DNA from: Acanthaster planci
Lineage: Eukaryota; Echinodermata; Asteroidea; Valvatida; Acanthasteridae
DNA: 35,900 nt
Direction: 5' to 3'
NCBI RefSeq assembly: GCF_001949145.1
Contig: NW_019091359.1
Coordinates: forward strand, 3,794,540-3,830,439
Under the pieces are notes generated by a model, which worked only from the letters and a program-made list of their open reading frames with translations, was not told the origin of the DNA and searched no databases. Each line of letters starts with the position of its first letter. The first letter of the stretch is position 1. Of the stretch, positions 1-10,972 are shown piece after piece. The position numbers and the translations under genes are program-made.

Positions 1-59
1 GTACTGCTGGTATTTGACGGGGGTGAATTGGAGTCTCTTATAGCTACTGACAGCAAGCG

Positions 60-150
60 TCGGAAAAATTAAAAAAAGCCACTTCTGGGATTCGAACCGA
101 CCGTCTAACGATCTGATGACCGCAAGCTTAACCACTCGGCCATCTCTGAA
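60..150 (-). repeat. Decayed tRNA-Ser-like Pol III unit (tRNA pseudogene or SINE head)
   Basis: Read on the minus strand, this stretch has an A-box-like segment (GATGGCCGAGTGGTTAAG, typical of the D arm of tRNA-Ser). About 30 bases later comes a B box (GGTTCGAATCCC), followed by a T-run (TTTTTTT) that could end Pol III transcription. The acceptor arms do not pair, the anticodon stem is not convincing and the T stem is imperfect, so it is not a working tRNA. A tRNA-derived SINE head or a lone tRNA pseudogene fits equally well. The two internal promoter boxes are seen directly; the tRNA-Ser origin is inferred from their wording. Confidence 0.55.
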
Positions 151-1375
151 ATACTGTTTTTCGCTGTTCATGTTAATTAAGGAGATAACAAAGTCATTCA
201 ACTTTCTGCACAGAATGTTGCTGATCAAATACTGAGTGATTGAAACGTTATCCGCCCTGAGCACTCTCGCCGGCGAAAGAAAGACAGGTGGCACTAAGTT
301 TTCCAACCGGGTTCTTATACGCGTTCAGCGTGCATGCAAAGACCACACATTCTGTACTAAAATCGTTGCGGGTACTCAGCGTTTTCTGCGTCAACGCTGT
401 CAAGTGTGTATTTGCCTGCAACTGGGGACCCCCTATTGTTCCTCTTTTGTTTGTACTTTAACTTTTTTAGAAGACTACCCATATTTTTTGTACACGGTTG
501 TCAATCGGGGACCTTATTGTCCTCTATTACAGGACCTACTTTTTAGGGTTAATGCTTGGACAGCATAGCCCTCTTCCCATATCCACATTCCCTTCTACTG
601 GCATTTAAATTGATCAGAGGGTGTCCCAAAGTGCCTACAAATAAAAAAAACCGCACAAAAAAAGGTCAGAGTACGGTCACGGTACCCTTTTTCCAGTCAA
701 GGGGGGGGGGTCCCATCACAGTCAACAAAAATTTGACACCCCCCCAACGCAGTGAAACTACTCAGACAGCTGTCTAGATAGCTCAAAGACACATCAGAGA
801 GACCAACCATTGATATAAGACAGGCCCAGGCTTGCCCAGGCACTTGGTTTGTCAATAACCATTATCAACACTTGGACAAAGGCAATTTATGTTTCTAGTC
901 ATTTCGCAATACTAGCCGTCACTTGCCTTTTTTTTAAAAAGAAATTTATGCTGTTGTTTGTCAGCAAATGTCACCGGCGGGGAAGGGTTGGAGCGCTAGA
1001 CGGCTCAGCGAATTTAAGTTCTTATAACGAGTACAAGGTGCACACACAGTGCGTTTTAGTGAACGAAGCACAATGTAGTTGAGATCCTACTAATGGCCTC
1101 ACTAAGCTGAAATTCGCCGATCGTATACATGATCGATATTGTTGTCCACTGGTGTAGCTGCTTTTAATCGTAACGCCCAATTTTTTGTGGCACTGAACAG
1201 TACAAGTCCGTAACAGGCTTCTTAAATTATGGTTACATTTGCAGCGTGCGCCATATATTTGTGACCGGCAAACATTAAGCTCGGGAAGGGGCCTTCCTGC
1301 ATGCTTGTTTAAGTTTTTGTCTGCTAGCCACTACTCGCCTGTTGAATGTTCCAGTACAATGTAAAGTTTGCAGCA
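151..1375. other. Upstream flank of ARPC4 without a recognised gene
   Basis: No open frame here resembles a known protein. The stretch has an uninterrupted G run near 700 and C runs near 740, and otherwise looks like unique intergenic DNA. The short open frames on the plus strand (for example 236-568) have no splice or composition support, so I leave them out. Confidence 0.5.
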
Positions 1376-1545
1376 GCAAGCAGAAGGCGGCGCGTGAGAT
1401 ATCGTTGGCTCGTGGTGGCGCTATTTTTTCGGCTGGTTCGCTTTCATGTTAGGGCAGCGCCGGGTACCAGTCCCAGATACGTGCATTCACCACGGCCCTA
1501 GCTAGATCTGAGCCGGGCGTTTCCGCGTTGGAAGGAAGTCTGAAC
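1376..1545 (+). promoter_or_regulatory. Probable ARPC4 promoter and 5' UTR
   Basis: Relative to its surroundings, this segment is rich in G+C and CpG. It contains GGCGCG near 1388, GGTGGCGCTA near 1414 and GCCGGG near 1512. It runs directly into the short exon that ends with the ARPC4 start codon. No TATA box is obvious. GGAAGGAAGT at 1530-1540 resembles an ETS-type core just before the ATG. The transcription start cannot be placed from sequence; the promoter role is inferred from position and base composition. Confidence 0.45.
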
Positions 1546-4500
1546 ATGGTGAGAACAGTGTGTCAATTCTGCCATTTTAAGATCAAAATTTAGCTTGGCT
1601 GATTTCTGAGGATTTAATGTCGTGAAAGAGGACTATTGCATTTCCTTTTCTATTGATACGGCTTGTCTTTGGCATTGTTTTGACTTCACTTGGGAGTTTC
1701 CCGACACTCGACGTAGTCGAGAACAACTTCCTACTTCACCTAGCTGCCAGTAGTAGGCCCATAGACTATAGTATAGGCCTAGGCCCTACTTATGGCCTCG
1801 GCCAAGCCCAGGTTGGACGTTGTCTTTATTTCATTACATAGTTCGATCAGGGAGTCCACCTGGGCTAGGCCTCTGCCTAACGTTATGTGTCTCATTTTGT
1901 GTTATCAGTAAATTTAAACGTGTGTCGAATACCAAATTTGTGTTTGTTTAATTCTTGTTTTGCAACACAGATTGAGCGGAAAATGCATTTCACACCCCTT
2001 GCAATTTTTTGTGGGAGAGAATGGGAATTCAAAATAGAGAACAGTTCTCGCTATCGGAGGTTGTTCCATTTATTATACTCACGTCTGGGCAAAGGGGCCA
2101 CTCTCCATTCACTTTGTACTGGAAGTTTTATGTTTTTCTCCTTTTTTTGCCGCAACTTGATAAAAGATAACTGAAACCTTTTCAGTACAGTGTGGGAGTG
2201 GATAAATAGTGAAATTTGGGCATATTTGACATTTTCATGAAAAGGTTAAGAGTGTAGTCAGTAATTAAGATTTCCCCATAGACTGCAACACTATATTTGT
2301 CCCTTTGAGTTTTGAGTGTGAAAGATGGACTAGCCACCAACTGACCAATCAGAGAGAAGAATCAAGACTCAGTGTCATCCGGACCGTGAGAATAGACAAG
2401 TTGTGATTGACTACAATAACCTTAATAACTGTGCAGTGCTGTAACTATAGAAGTTGGAAGTTTTGTTACAGTAACTGTAACTTTAGCCAAATGGATGAAA
2501 ATCAAAGAAAATGATTAAACAGACTCATGGCACTGCACTGCATGTGTACCAAGCCTATTCACCATGTTCACGGTTCGCGTTAAACCAAAGGCCCTAAAAG
2601 TTGAGGTTTAAATTATCACCTATCCTCGTTGATCATGGGATATTGTGATATCCCCATCATGCCAATCAGTATGCATGCTGTTCAGTGAACTCATTGTACC
2701 AGGTTCCAGCCTGCTCTGCATGCATTTTCTCTTCCTCTTTTGTCACTAAAATCTCAGTCAGATGGTATGTGTACTTTCCACTTTTTCCGCTTTCCCTAAT
2801 CCCTATTTTGGGTACCAATAGATTCACACCCCTGTTAAAAAATCGGGAATGAAGTCCGAGATCAGTAGACTGATATGGTTCCCATTTCCAATGCACCAGG
2901 CTGTTGCAACAAAAATAGACAGCAGCCTGTCTCAACTTCCATAACTACATGTACATGTATAGCCACTGCATGTTTTTACCTCTAGGCCTTATTTCTTTTA
3001 TAGCAGTATTAACTGTTCCAAATATAACATCTGTCCCACTGTAGTTAGGACAGTCCTAACTACAGTGTTGCTGTTGGGCTAGCCCAACAGTGTGTATAGC
3101 ACTAGCAGACGAGCAACCACCCTCCGGGCTCCGGCAGGAAGCTTGATAACATGGTTAACCGGTTCCTCAGGGGTATGAATTTGTTGCGCCATTTTGGTCT
3201 CCACCATGCCTTGCACGATCTTAAGGTTGTGAATGAATGCATGCGTGCAGCCCTTGAGTCAAGTGCCAATGTGTGCCATAGCATTTGCCAGCATCATTTC
3301 ATTGACTCATGCAGCAGAAACTAGTTTCATTTGTGTTAAGGATGAAATGACAGGTTGGTGTATTTTGGATGAATTCTGTTGGGTATGAGCCGTATTTAAT
3401 TTGAGAAATTCTCCACAGAAGTTGCCTACTGTCGTTGAGCAGTGTGCTGATTTTCGTCAATGGTCACAAATAAATTTATCTCTGTTGTAAACATGTTGAT
3501 GCTTTCTGAAATTGATTTCCTGTTATTTTAAATCGTCAGGAATAGAAAATGAAAGAATTTGGCCACCTTTCCTTGAACACAACTGTTTAAACACTTGCTT
3601 ATTCAAGAGTTTCCTGTGTGCAGTTGTAAAAACATTGAATGAAGAATTAATAAAGAGATAACATGCACAAGCCTGATTGTGGAAGACCGGACCATTTTAA
3701 ACCATATACACCCAAATTTGTAGTTAATTTTAAATACATGAACCTAAGGAAGGACTCACAATTACACTTAATGTAATTTTGAAAAAAAATTACTTCATGT
3801 GTTGAGACAACTCTAAACGAAATGGAGAACAGTTATCACAGATTTTACATTGCATAAAGTAGTAAATCACTGAATGAAGCAAAGTGCTTTTCAATATTTT
3901 GTTTATTGTAATAGCCGTTGATGCACATGTAGGTGACAAAATGATACAAAACCTATATTAAGTTTGAAATTGAAATTGGAATTTAAGCATACAGGAAGAA
4001 AAAAAGTGTCTCAACACTGCATTTTCCATTTCCAGTGATCTCTGTCATTGAAAACATGTTTCAAATTTGGTTATTTATGACTGTGCAACAAGCAGATGGC
4101 ATTCAGATTCCGACCCGCACACGTACACATCCTCTTCAATAATTTACTGTCGTTAAGTAATCAAATCTGGAGATTTGAAGAATTGTTCTTGTAAATGTTT
4201 CTCAAATTAGTATACATACATGCTTAAGGTTATGTATTATTTTTACCTATTGTATGTCACTCTGCCAATAGCATAATAGACATCTCACATCTGTAAGCTT
4301 AAGTGCTGTGTTATCAATCATTTGTTGGATTTTGTTGGACTCATGAGGCATTTATTATATCAACACTTTTTGATTTCTTTTTTTTGTGGGGATGAAGGCT
4401 AATTTTGTCGTCATTGATCAAGAACGTAGTATACATGTAATCAAAGTTGTGAGATTAAGGGATTAGGTGAACTTCTGGTGAATTTGGCAAACTTCACTTG

Positions 4501-7500
4501 GTAACATCTGCCCATGTTAAACTTTGCATGCCATAATTTCGGAGTTTTTCTGGTGAATGTCCCCCGAATCACATCATGTTGTTTCTGCAGAAAGGGTTAT
4601 GAGAGCTTAATCCTGCACATACATGTACACTTACCCAAGTAAATTGCATGCAAATGTTTCTAAACTTTGAGATACATACTGTACATGTATGATCTTCCAA
4701 CATTTTCAAAAGGGTTTGATGTTTGACATCACATTATTCAGCCTTACATTTACATGTGCATGCATGACCACTACAAATGTGTATTTAAGTCCTGTCCTGT
4801 TCATACTTCCTGCTAGTGTAGTGAAGGGTGTGCTATTGTAGAAATGGTGGTTGGTGAATGTACTACTTGTACAATGGCAAGATATACTGTACATGTACAT
4901 TGTTGTACATGTACAATAGCCAACACTGGCAACGTGTCCTTTAGTGACTACGGATAATCCACTGAGTCTTGTGTCTGTTGTAGACTTCCCCTTCTTACAT
5001 GTACATGTATATATGTCTACGGAATCGATAACAGAATTAAGAAAAACATCATAACTTAAAAAAAAAAATGTGTGGCACATGAATTAATAAACGTTAAGCA
5101 GTATGGTTTTCCAAACGCCTCATTAACTGCATTGAAATACACACTGTTCTACAGATGAAAGCAATACATGTACTTCATGAGGCACCTAGCCAAAGAAGTT
5201 CCAACCAAGTTCAATAAGAACTTAAATAAGCTTATATTTGGCATTTACTCCTACTTCAGACCCAGTCAGTCTTTTTTTTCAAAATTTAAATACTTCATTG
5301 TGCATTTGTGAAACGTGGTAAAGTTAACATCTGAAAGAAACTTTTAAAATGAGTAATGAGAATATGTATCATTTGTGTTCTTTACTCGTGTGTGTTTGTT
5401 TTGTTTCTTCAGGCTGCCACACTGAGACCCTATCTACAAGCTGTAAGGGCAACCTTACAGGCTTCTATGTGCCTTGAAAACTTCTCCTCGCAGGTTGTAG
5501 AAAGACATAACAAACCAGAGGTGGAAGTCAGGTGGGTGTGAAAGGAACATTTACTATCAGATTTGTCACAATTGTTAACCTGAAGAGACAGCAATCAAAG
5601 CATGAATCTCAAAAGCTGCACTCACTGTACAGTTGTTCAGAATAGATATTGACTCTGAACATCTTGATTGATTTTTGTTGGCTCAACAGGAGTGGAAAGG
5701 AGTTGCTCCTTATGCCAGTAGTCATCAGCCGAAATGAGAAAGAAAAAGTTCTGATTGAAGGATCAATTAACTCAATCAGAATAAGCATTGGTATTAAACA
5801 AGTAAGTCACAGAACTATTCCGTCCAAGGCATATTCTCAAGTTGCCCGGTACACTTCAAGTTTAAAGACTTAGTTCTAATTTTAATGCAATATTGTGTAT
5901 GATTTTTGTTGGTTTTATTATAGCAATTATCAATTTTTCTTAATTTCCTTGTGATTGCTGTAATTTTAAAGCTTTGTAGTGTTAAGTGCTGAGGAGCATT
6001 TGCTTGTTAATGGATTGGTGCTTAATGAATGTTTTATTATTATCATCATTATTAGACTTGATCATTTTTTTTCTTGGTTTTCATCCTATTTTTTTTAAGG
6101 CTGATGAAATTGAGAAGATCTTGTGTCACAAGTTCATGCGCTTCATGATGCTTAGGGCGGAAAACTTTTTTATTCTCCGACGAAAGCCTGTTGAGGTATG
6201 AAAGAATTTCACCTTACTTTGACTTCAGGGTAATATTTGCTTTTATTTATGTTTTCCAGTCTGTCATCAGAAACCTTATAATCTTGTGACAAATTTTTAA
6301 GGTATAAATTTTTCAATATTAAAGATAGCCCGAAAGCCCTGTACTAAGTAGTATGCCAAATCGATCACAAAAATCATGTTGGAGACTGTTGATAACGACG
6401 TTTACGTAATATAGCAAGCACATGAATACACAATTTTCACAATTGCCTGAGACTGCATTTGAGTTTTATTGCCAGCAAATGTTTCTCTTAATGCAGTAGT
6501 TGGAATGCTAGATATTAAAAGCATTTTTAACAAAGTATTAAAAATTTCGATAATGTAACATCTGCAACAATATGAATAGTTGATTATGTGTTCTCTGTAA
6601 ATTTCTGTTAATTGTAAATTTAACTGAACCTAAATTAAACCACCAGGTTACAGTTCCATATCAGTTAAAAAGCTCTTTTCTTGTCCCACTCAGTATCACT
6701 GGCCCTAAATATGCCCCATTCCAATTTTTACCATTTTGTCTGTACATCAAATTCAAAAAGCAAAGTGAGTTTTAACGGCATGAAATATTTGCTGCTAAGT
6801 TGCTCGAGATGAAATGTGTTCAACTTCTGTAAATTTGTAATGCCAGTATTTCATTTGACTCTTGATTTTTTTCACTTTCACACCAGGTATGAACTGACTT
6901 GAACTAAAAAGGAAGTTTTTAACATGTTTCAGTTTAAAAATTGATATTTTGTAACAAAATGGTCATTTTGTGGAAGTACTTAGGAATCATAACTTTGGGA
7001 AGGAGGTCTGTATTCCCAATCTCCTGTTTCTTCATTTGGCAGGGTTATGATATCAGCTTCCTCATAACCAACTTCCACACGGAGCAAATGTACAAGGACA
7101 AGTTAGTAGACTTTGTCATCCAGTTTATGGAAGAAATTGACAAGGAGATCAGTGAGATGAAACTTAGTGTCAATGCCAGGGCCCGTATTGTTGCAGAGGA
7201 ATTTCTGAAAAAGGTAAGCATATCTTGGTGGCATTCCTCTAATGTTGGAGTGGTCATGCTCGAGTTTGAGATACGTGCATACTGCAAGAACAGTGGCATT
7301 TAATTATACATGTGTATGGAGTTTGATTGTTTCAATGCTGTTGTGAAGCAAGTTGTACATTATAAGGTATTGAAAGTTCAAAAAATTCTCACTTAATATC
7401 AACATGCCTTCTTCAAAAGCAAGTTCAAATGATACCTAGTTGGAAAAAGCAATGGAAATAGTGTGCTTTGCTTTGAGAAGAACAACCAGTTTTAAAAGAC

Positions 7501-7608
7501 AGGAGGGAAACATTTCAGTCATTCACATTTTGTCCAAAGGTTTTTTCAACTGTTGGAAAATGCTAGTCTTTACATACCTTTTTTTTTATTCTTTCTCTCC
7601 AGTTTTAA
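1546..7608 (+). CDS. ARPC4: Actin-related protein 2/3 complex subunit 4 (ARPC4, p20-ARC), complete, six coding exons
   Basis: ARPC4 is a core subunit of the Arp2/3 complex, which nucleates branched actin filaments in the cytoplasm; with ARPC2 it forms the scaffold of the complex. Coding exons: 1546-1548 (ATG only), 5413-5531, 5690-5801, 6100-6195, 7043-7213 and 7603-7608 (TTT TAA). All introns are GT..AG and the phases are consistent. The product is 168 residues, the same length as human ARPC4, and near-identical along its length. Recognisable blocks are [20 protein letters not shown] (exon 2), [17 protein letters not shown] (exon 3), [15 protein letters not shown] (exon 4) and [12 protein letters not shown] (exon 5). 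The start is fixed because exon 2 begins with the second residue and the only fitting ATG lies immediately before a GTGAGA donor. Intron 1 is about 3.9 kb. No damage is seen. Confidence 0.96.
1806..1841 (+). repeat. Short copy of a dispersed repeat motif
   Basis: The wording GGTTGGACGTTGTCTTTATT, followed by TCATTAC, recurs almost unchanged at 20073-20100, and in inverse orientation at about 22662-22688, beside the assembly gap. Only the outer part of that longer repeat is present here. It is probably a fragment of the same interspersed family. Confidence 0.5.
3037..3090. repeat. Two adjacent perfect palindromes
   Basis: The first has 15-bp arms (3037-3051 and 3053-3067, arm CACTGTAGTTAGGAC) around a single A. 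The second is a perfect 20-bp palindrome at 3071-3090 (CTGTTGGGCTAGCCCAACAG). They lie only three bases apart within ARPC4 intron 1. Both could extrude as hairpins in DNA or fold in the pre-mRNA. Confidence 0.85.
4888..4915. repeat. Paired 12-bp palindromes TGTACATGTACA
   Basis: The self-complementary word TGTACATGTACA occurs at 4888-4899 and again at 4904-4915, separated by four bases. It belongs to the TACATGTA word family that recurs through the window. Confidence 0.8.
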
Positions 7609-8589
7609 GATATTAGATGCAGCTTAATGGAAGCTAATAAGGGGCAGCTAAAGATGTGATCACTCTTTTCTGTTTGAAGCACCAGACATCATAGGAGAAA
7701 ACAAGCTGTTTTGTAGGTTTGGCTTTATTACACGTAAATAGGATCCTGTATACAGGGGATTTTGGAACCGTGTTCATGACTTCATAACTTCCTTCAACCA
7801 GGTACATAGACGTGTTTGGGTGTCAGTTGTACATCTATCAAGTGCTACAGTTGAGATGGTCTGCAACACATTTACTTTGTTAAATGGCAAAGTTTTCCAA
7901 GTATTTCTCGACAAATTAAGGCATTTTTGCTTTGCTGTCATTTTGAGGAGACACTCTTCTTTTCACAGGTTATCTGTTCAAATTGTAAACTCTAAATTTG
8001 CCTACTGAAAGGTATTTGTGAGAAAACTTTTGCTCACTGGCCCACTTTGATACATGTACACTGAAACAACTTGAAACTACCCCCCCAAAAAACCCAAAAT
8101 AACACAGCAAAATAGCCTAACTTTTGGCAAATTCTAGTACAGAAATAAGCTGTAATATTTAGGGCCTTTAAATAGTCTGTGTCAAGGGGAAAATCTTGTG
8201 TATGTTCTGTTCAAACTTGAATGCTCCTTTCAGGAATATTTGTGTTCCCTTTTGAGAATTCGTAGTGGTCCTACATATTCCTATTGGGAACGTGCCATTC
8301 CCAAGTTGACATTCACCGCTATCCAAGTTACATGTATGCCCTGTAAGAACGAAGTGTTCCCGAAATGCAACAAGTAATTGCTGTCAATGGAACATTCTAT
8401 AGCATTCCAATTTTTGAGATTTTCCCTGAACTAGATTTTGAGGTGAAAGAACTTGAACTTGAAATATTTCTTTTACCTGTTACAATTCTTTTGGGGGAGT
8501 TAAGGCTCTCTAAAAAGACAATTACATGTAACTCAGAATGGCTTTCAGTTACCAAGGAGAAGTAGTAAAGATCAGTCAGAGATTCTAAC

Positions 8590-8595
8590 AATAAA
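8590..8595 (+). terminator. Candidate ARPC4 polyadenylation signal
   Basis: This is a canonical AATAAA about 1 kb after the ARPC4 stop. Later AATAAA words exist, so the true 3' end could be farther downstream. Confidence 0.3.
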
Positions 8596-10858
8596 TAGCA
8601 TTATTTTGTACTCAAATACCAATGGTTTTCCGCCTCTTTCTCCATGTTTACCATATCTTTCACTTAAATGTGACCATAAAAGTTCAATACATAATCTAGT
8701 AAATGTAAAAATAAATTAAAGCAATAATACATAATTCCTTTCGTACTCCCCTAGGGAACACTCAAACCTGTACCCCCCTTACATGACCTTTCAGTTTGAA
8801 TGAGTTTATGCTTTTAGATAGCATTTTAAATACTCATTAAAAAAATCAACAGTAGAAATGTTCATATGTATATTGATCATAATACATTGTTGGAATCAGC
8901 CTGTGTTTTTTGCAAAAATGAAATAAATGAGACTTATTTCCAACAGGGAACACTGACATGTTGTCAGTTTACCATTGCTAGCTTGGTTCATAATTTATTT
9001 GTTTTTGCAGGCACTTTGTAGGTTCATTACATGTACATGTAAAAGTGTCCAATTTTTGTTATAATGTATGCATAACTAATACTAGTTGTAAAGTTATTTG
9101 TTTACTCATGTAAAGAATTGCTCTTTTAGGAGAATGCTTATTTTCTGCATAATGTGCAAATAAGACTTGAACAAAAATTTGTTTTTCTTTTAAAGAGAAA
9201 TAAAATTAAATCCTCGGGCTTCTTGGAACTGAGGGAGTCTTTTCCTGTGCATGTTTTCACAAGGAAGTACACCCTGTAAACTATGTTCACTGTAAGACCA
9301 GGCCAAATAATAAATGGACTGTCTTTGACGTTATTTGAATTTGGGGAACTGTCCTCACAAGTACACATTCCACGCCAAGTTTCATCAAATTTGGATGCAC
9401 TAGTCTTGAATGCCTAATTTTGGATGCAAGTTGTGGTAAAATGTTATTCGGACCATTAAAAAGTAAACATTTCAAGTTGGCAGTGCGGTTTATATGACCA
9501 TTGTACAAAAAAAAAATGCTTCATCTGGTTTGGCAAAAGGTATGCAGACGTATCAATCAAATTATGAACTGCTTTGTTTCTTTGGGGTCAACTTATCCTG
9601 ATTAGTAATGTTTATGGTTTATTTCTTAGCTTCTAGGTTCTATTTACCGTTTTTATTTAATGATAAAATTAGTGACAGTTCAACACGAACGCGTTCCATA
9701 CCAGCAGAATTTAGACACATTTTTAATAGTTGCATAGCTTTTCCAGATTAATGTGTAAGATCAATCTTCAATTTGCCCATTTGTTTAGCAGTGTACTAAG
9801 GGTAAATATTGTTGCATACATGTAAAAAATTACATGCATTTTTTTTCTGTGAAATTCGTATGTCATTACACACCTTTCAAATTGCAAAATAAAAGCAACG
9901 CAAGAATTTCTATATTTACTGGATTGTCATGTTCGTGTTCTGATGTTTATAATTCCTTTTGCTGTTAAGTTGTACTATTGGTCAAATTCAAAAATATAAG
10001 TTCAATGTAAACAGTATAGTTATACTAGCCATTTAAGCTTAAGCTGTGAATAGAATCTTACTGGATTTATGCACATCATGGCAGTTGTTTAAATGCCATC
10101 GGCAATTAGCAATTCTTCCAGTTTTGAGGTTTTTGGCTCTGGCTGTGTGCCCTTTTAGTGCTTCCAAGGGATGAATACAAAACAATTTGAATTTTTGGAC
10201 ATCCCAAATGCCTTCTTATTTAGTTAAAAGGATAAGAACTTGACCAATTTTTATTGAATTAACCTGACATGCCACACTAAGCCTAAAATTAAAAAAAGCA
10301 AGTCAAAAACTCAAAAAACAATCGCATGATCTCCTTTCCAGGTTTGAGATGCACTTCATCGGTACTGGTGAAAACTTGATTGATATACGAAACATACCTA
10401 CATGTACATGAAATACATCACAATTGCAATGTATTTTGAAGTACACTGTAACTTTACAAGGGGTACATAAGGTGAAACAAACTTTAATAAAAAAATTCTT
10501 TTCACACACTTTCTGCATATAAACCATTTGAAATTATTTTCAAATGTAAAATATTTTAGATGCATTCACTGTCTTAGACATTTGTTCAGTTTTTGCGACT
10601 AGAGGACCCCCAAAATGCAATTTATTCAACGCCACTAAGTGTACGCTGGATCTAAGTTTATGACTGCCACAACTTCCTTTAAGACTTGACATGCAATCTA
10701 CATGACATGTCAATGACAAGTACTGTTGTATTTCACATATTCCTTCAGCAAAAAGTGAATAAAAACTGTTTTCAGAATTTTGATTATTCTTTATTTCAGT
10801 GCAATTTATTGATGGGAAAATACTTTAATGAATGCCACAGTTTTTTTTAAACATCTCA

Positions 10859-10864
10859 TTTATT
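10859..10864 (-). terminator. Candidate brambleberry polyadenylation signal
   Basis: The plus strand reads TTTATT, which is AATAAA on the minus strand, about 110 bases after the stop codon of the minus-strand gene. A second copy is at 10805-10810. Position and wording both fit; actual use is not proven. Confidence 0.45.
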
Positions 10865-10972
10865 TTACAACAAAACAAAGTTCATCTTTCAATTACCAGT
10901 CTCCTAGGAAACAAGCAATTTGGATGTCAGTGAAAAGAGTTTGAAAAAATGGCGTGATCGGATGATGTCATT

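Larger units (their letters stand above)
1549..5412 (+). other. ARPC4 intron 1 (3.9 kb)
   Basis: The intron runs from the GTGAGA donor after the ATG to a TTTCTTCAG acceptor. It holds a short motif shared with the gap-flanking repeats (about 1810-1841), two adjacent perfect palindromes (3037-3090), a weaker inverted repeat near 2630-2662 (GGGATAT / ATATCCC) and several TACATGTA words. The open frames inside it (for example 2666-2935 on the minus strand) are unsupported. First introns often carry regulatory sites, but I see no specific one. Confidence 0.7.
7609..10972. other. Convergent 3' flanks of ARPC4 and brambleberry
   Basis: No gene is recognised here. The left part is presumably ARPC4 3' UTR. 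Candidate poly(A) signals on the plus strand include AATAAA at 8590-8595, with others near 8710 and 8925. On the minus strand, AATAAA complements at 10859-10864 and 10805-10810 lie shortly after the brambleberry stop. The rest is AT-rich unique sequence with homopolymer runs. The short open frames in it lack splice sites and family resemblance. Confidence 0.6.

Noticed and set aside
60-150. Functional tRNA gene
   Set aside because: Acceptor, anticodon and T stems do not pair well enough.
2666-2935. Minus-strand 89-codon open frame in ARPC4 intron 1
   Set aside because: No splice partners, no family resemblance, and it sits in palindrome-rich intronic DNA.
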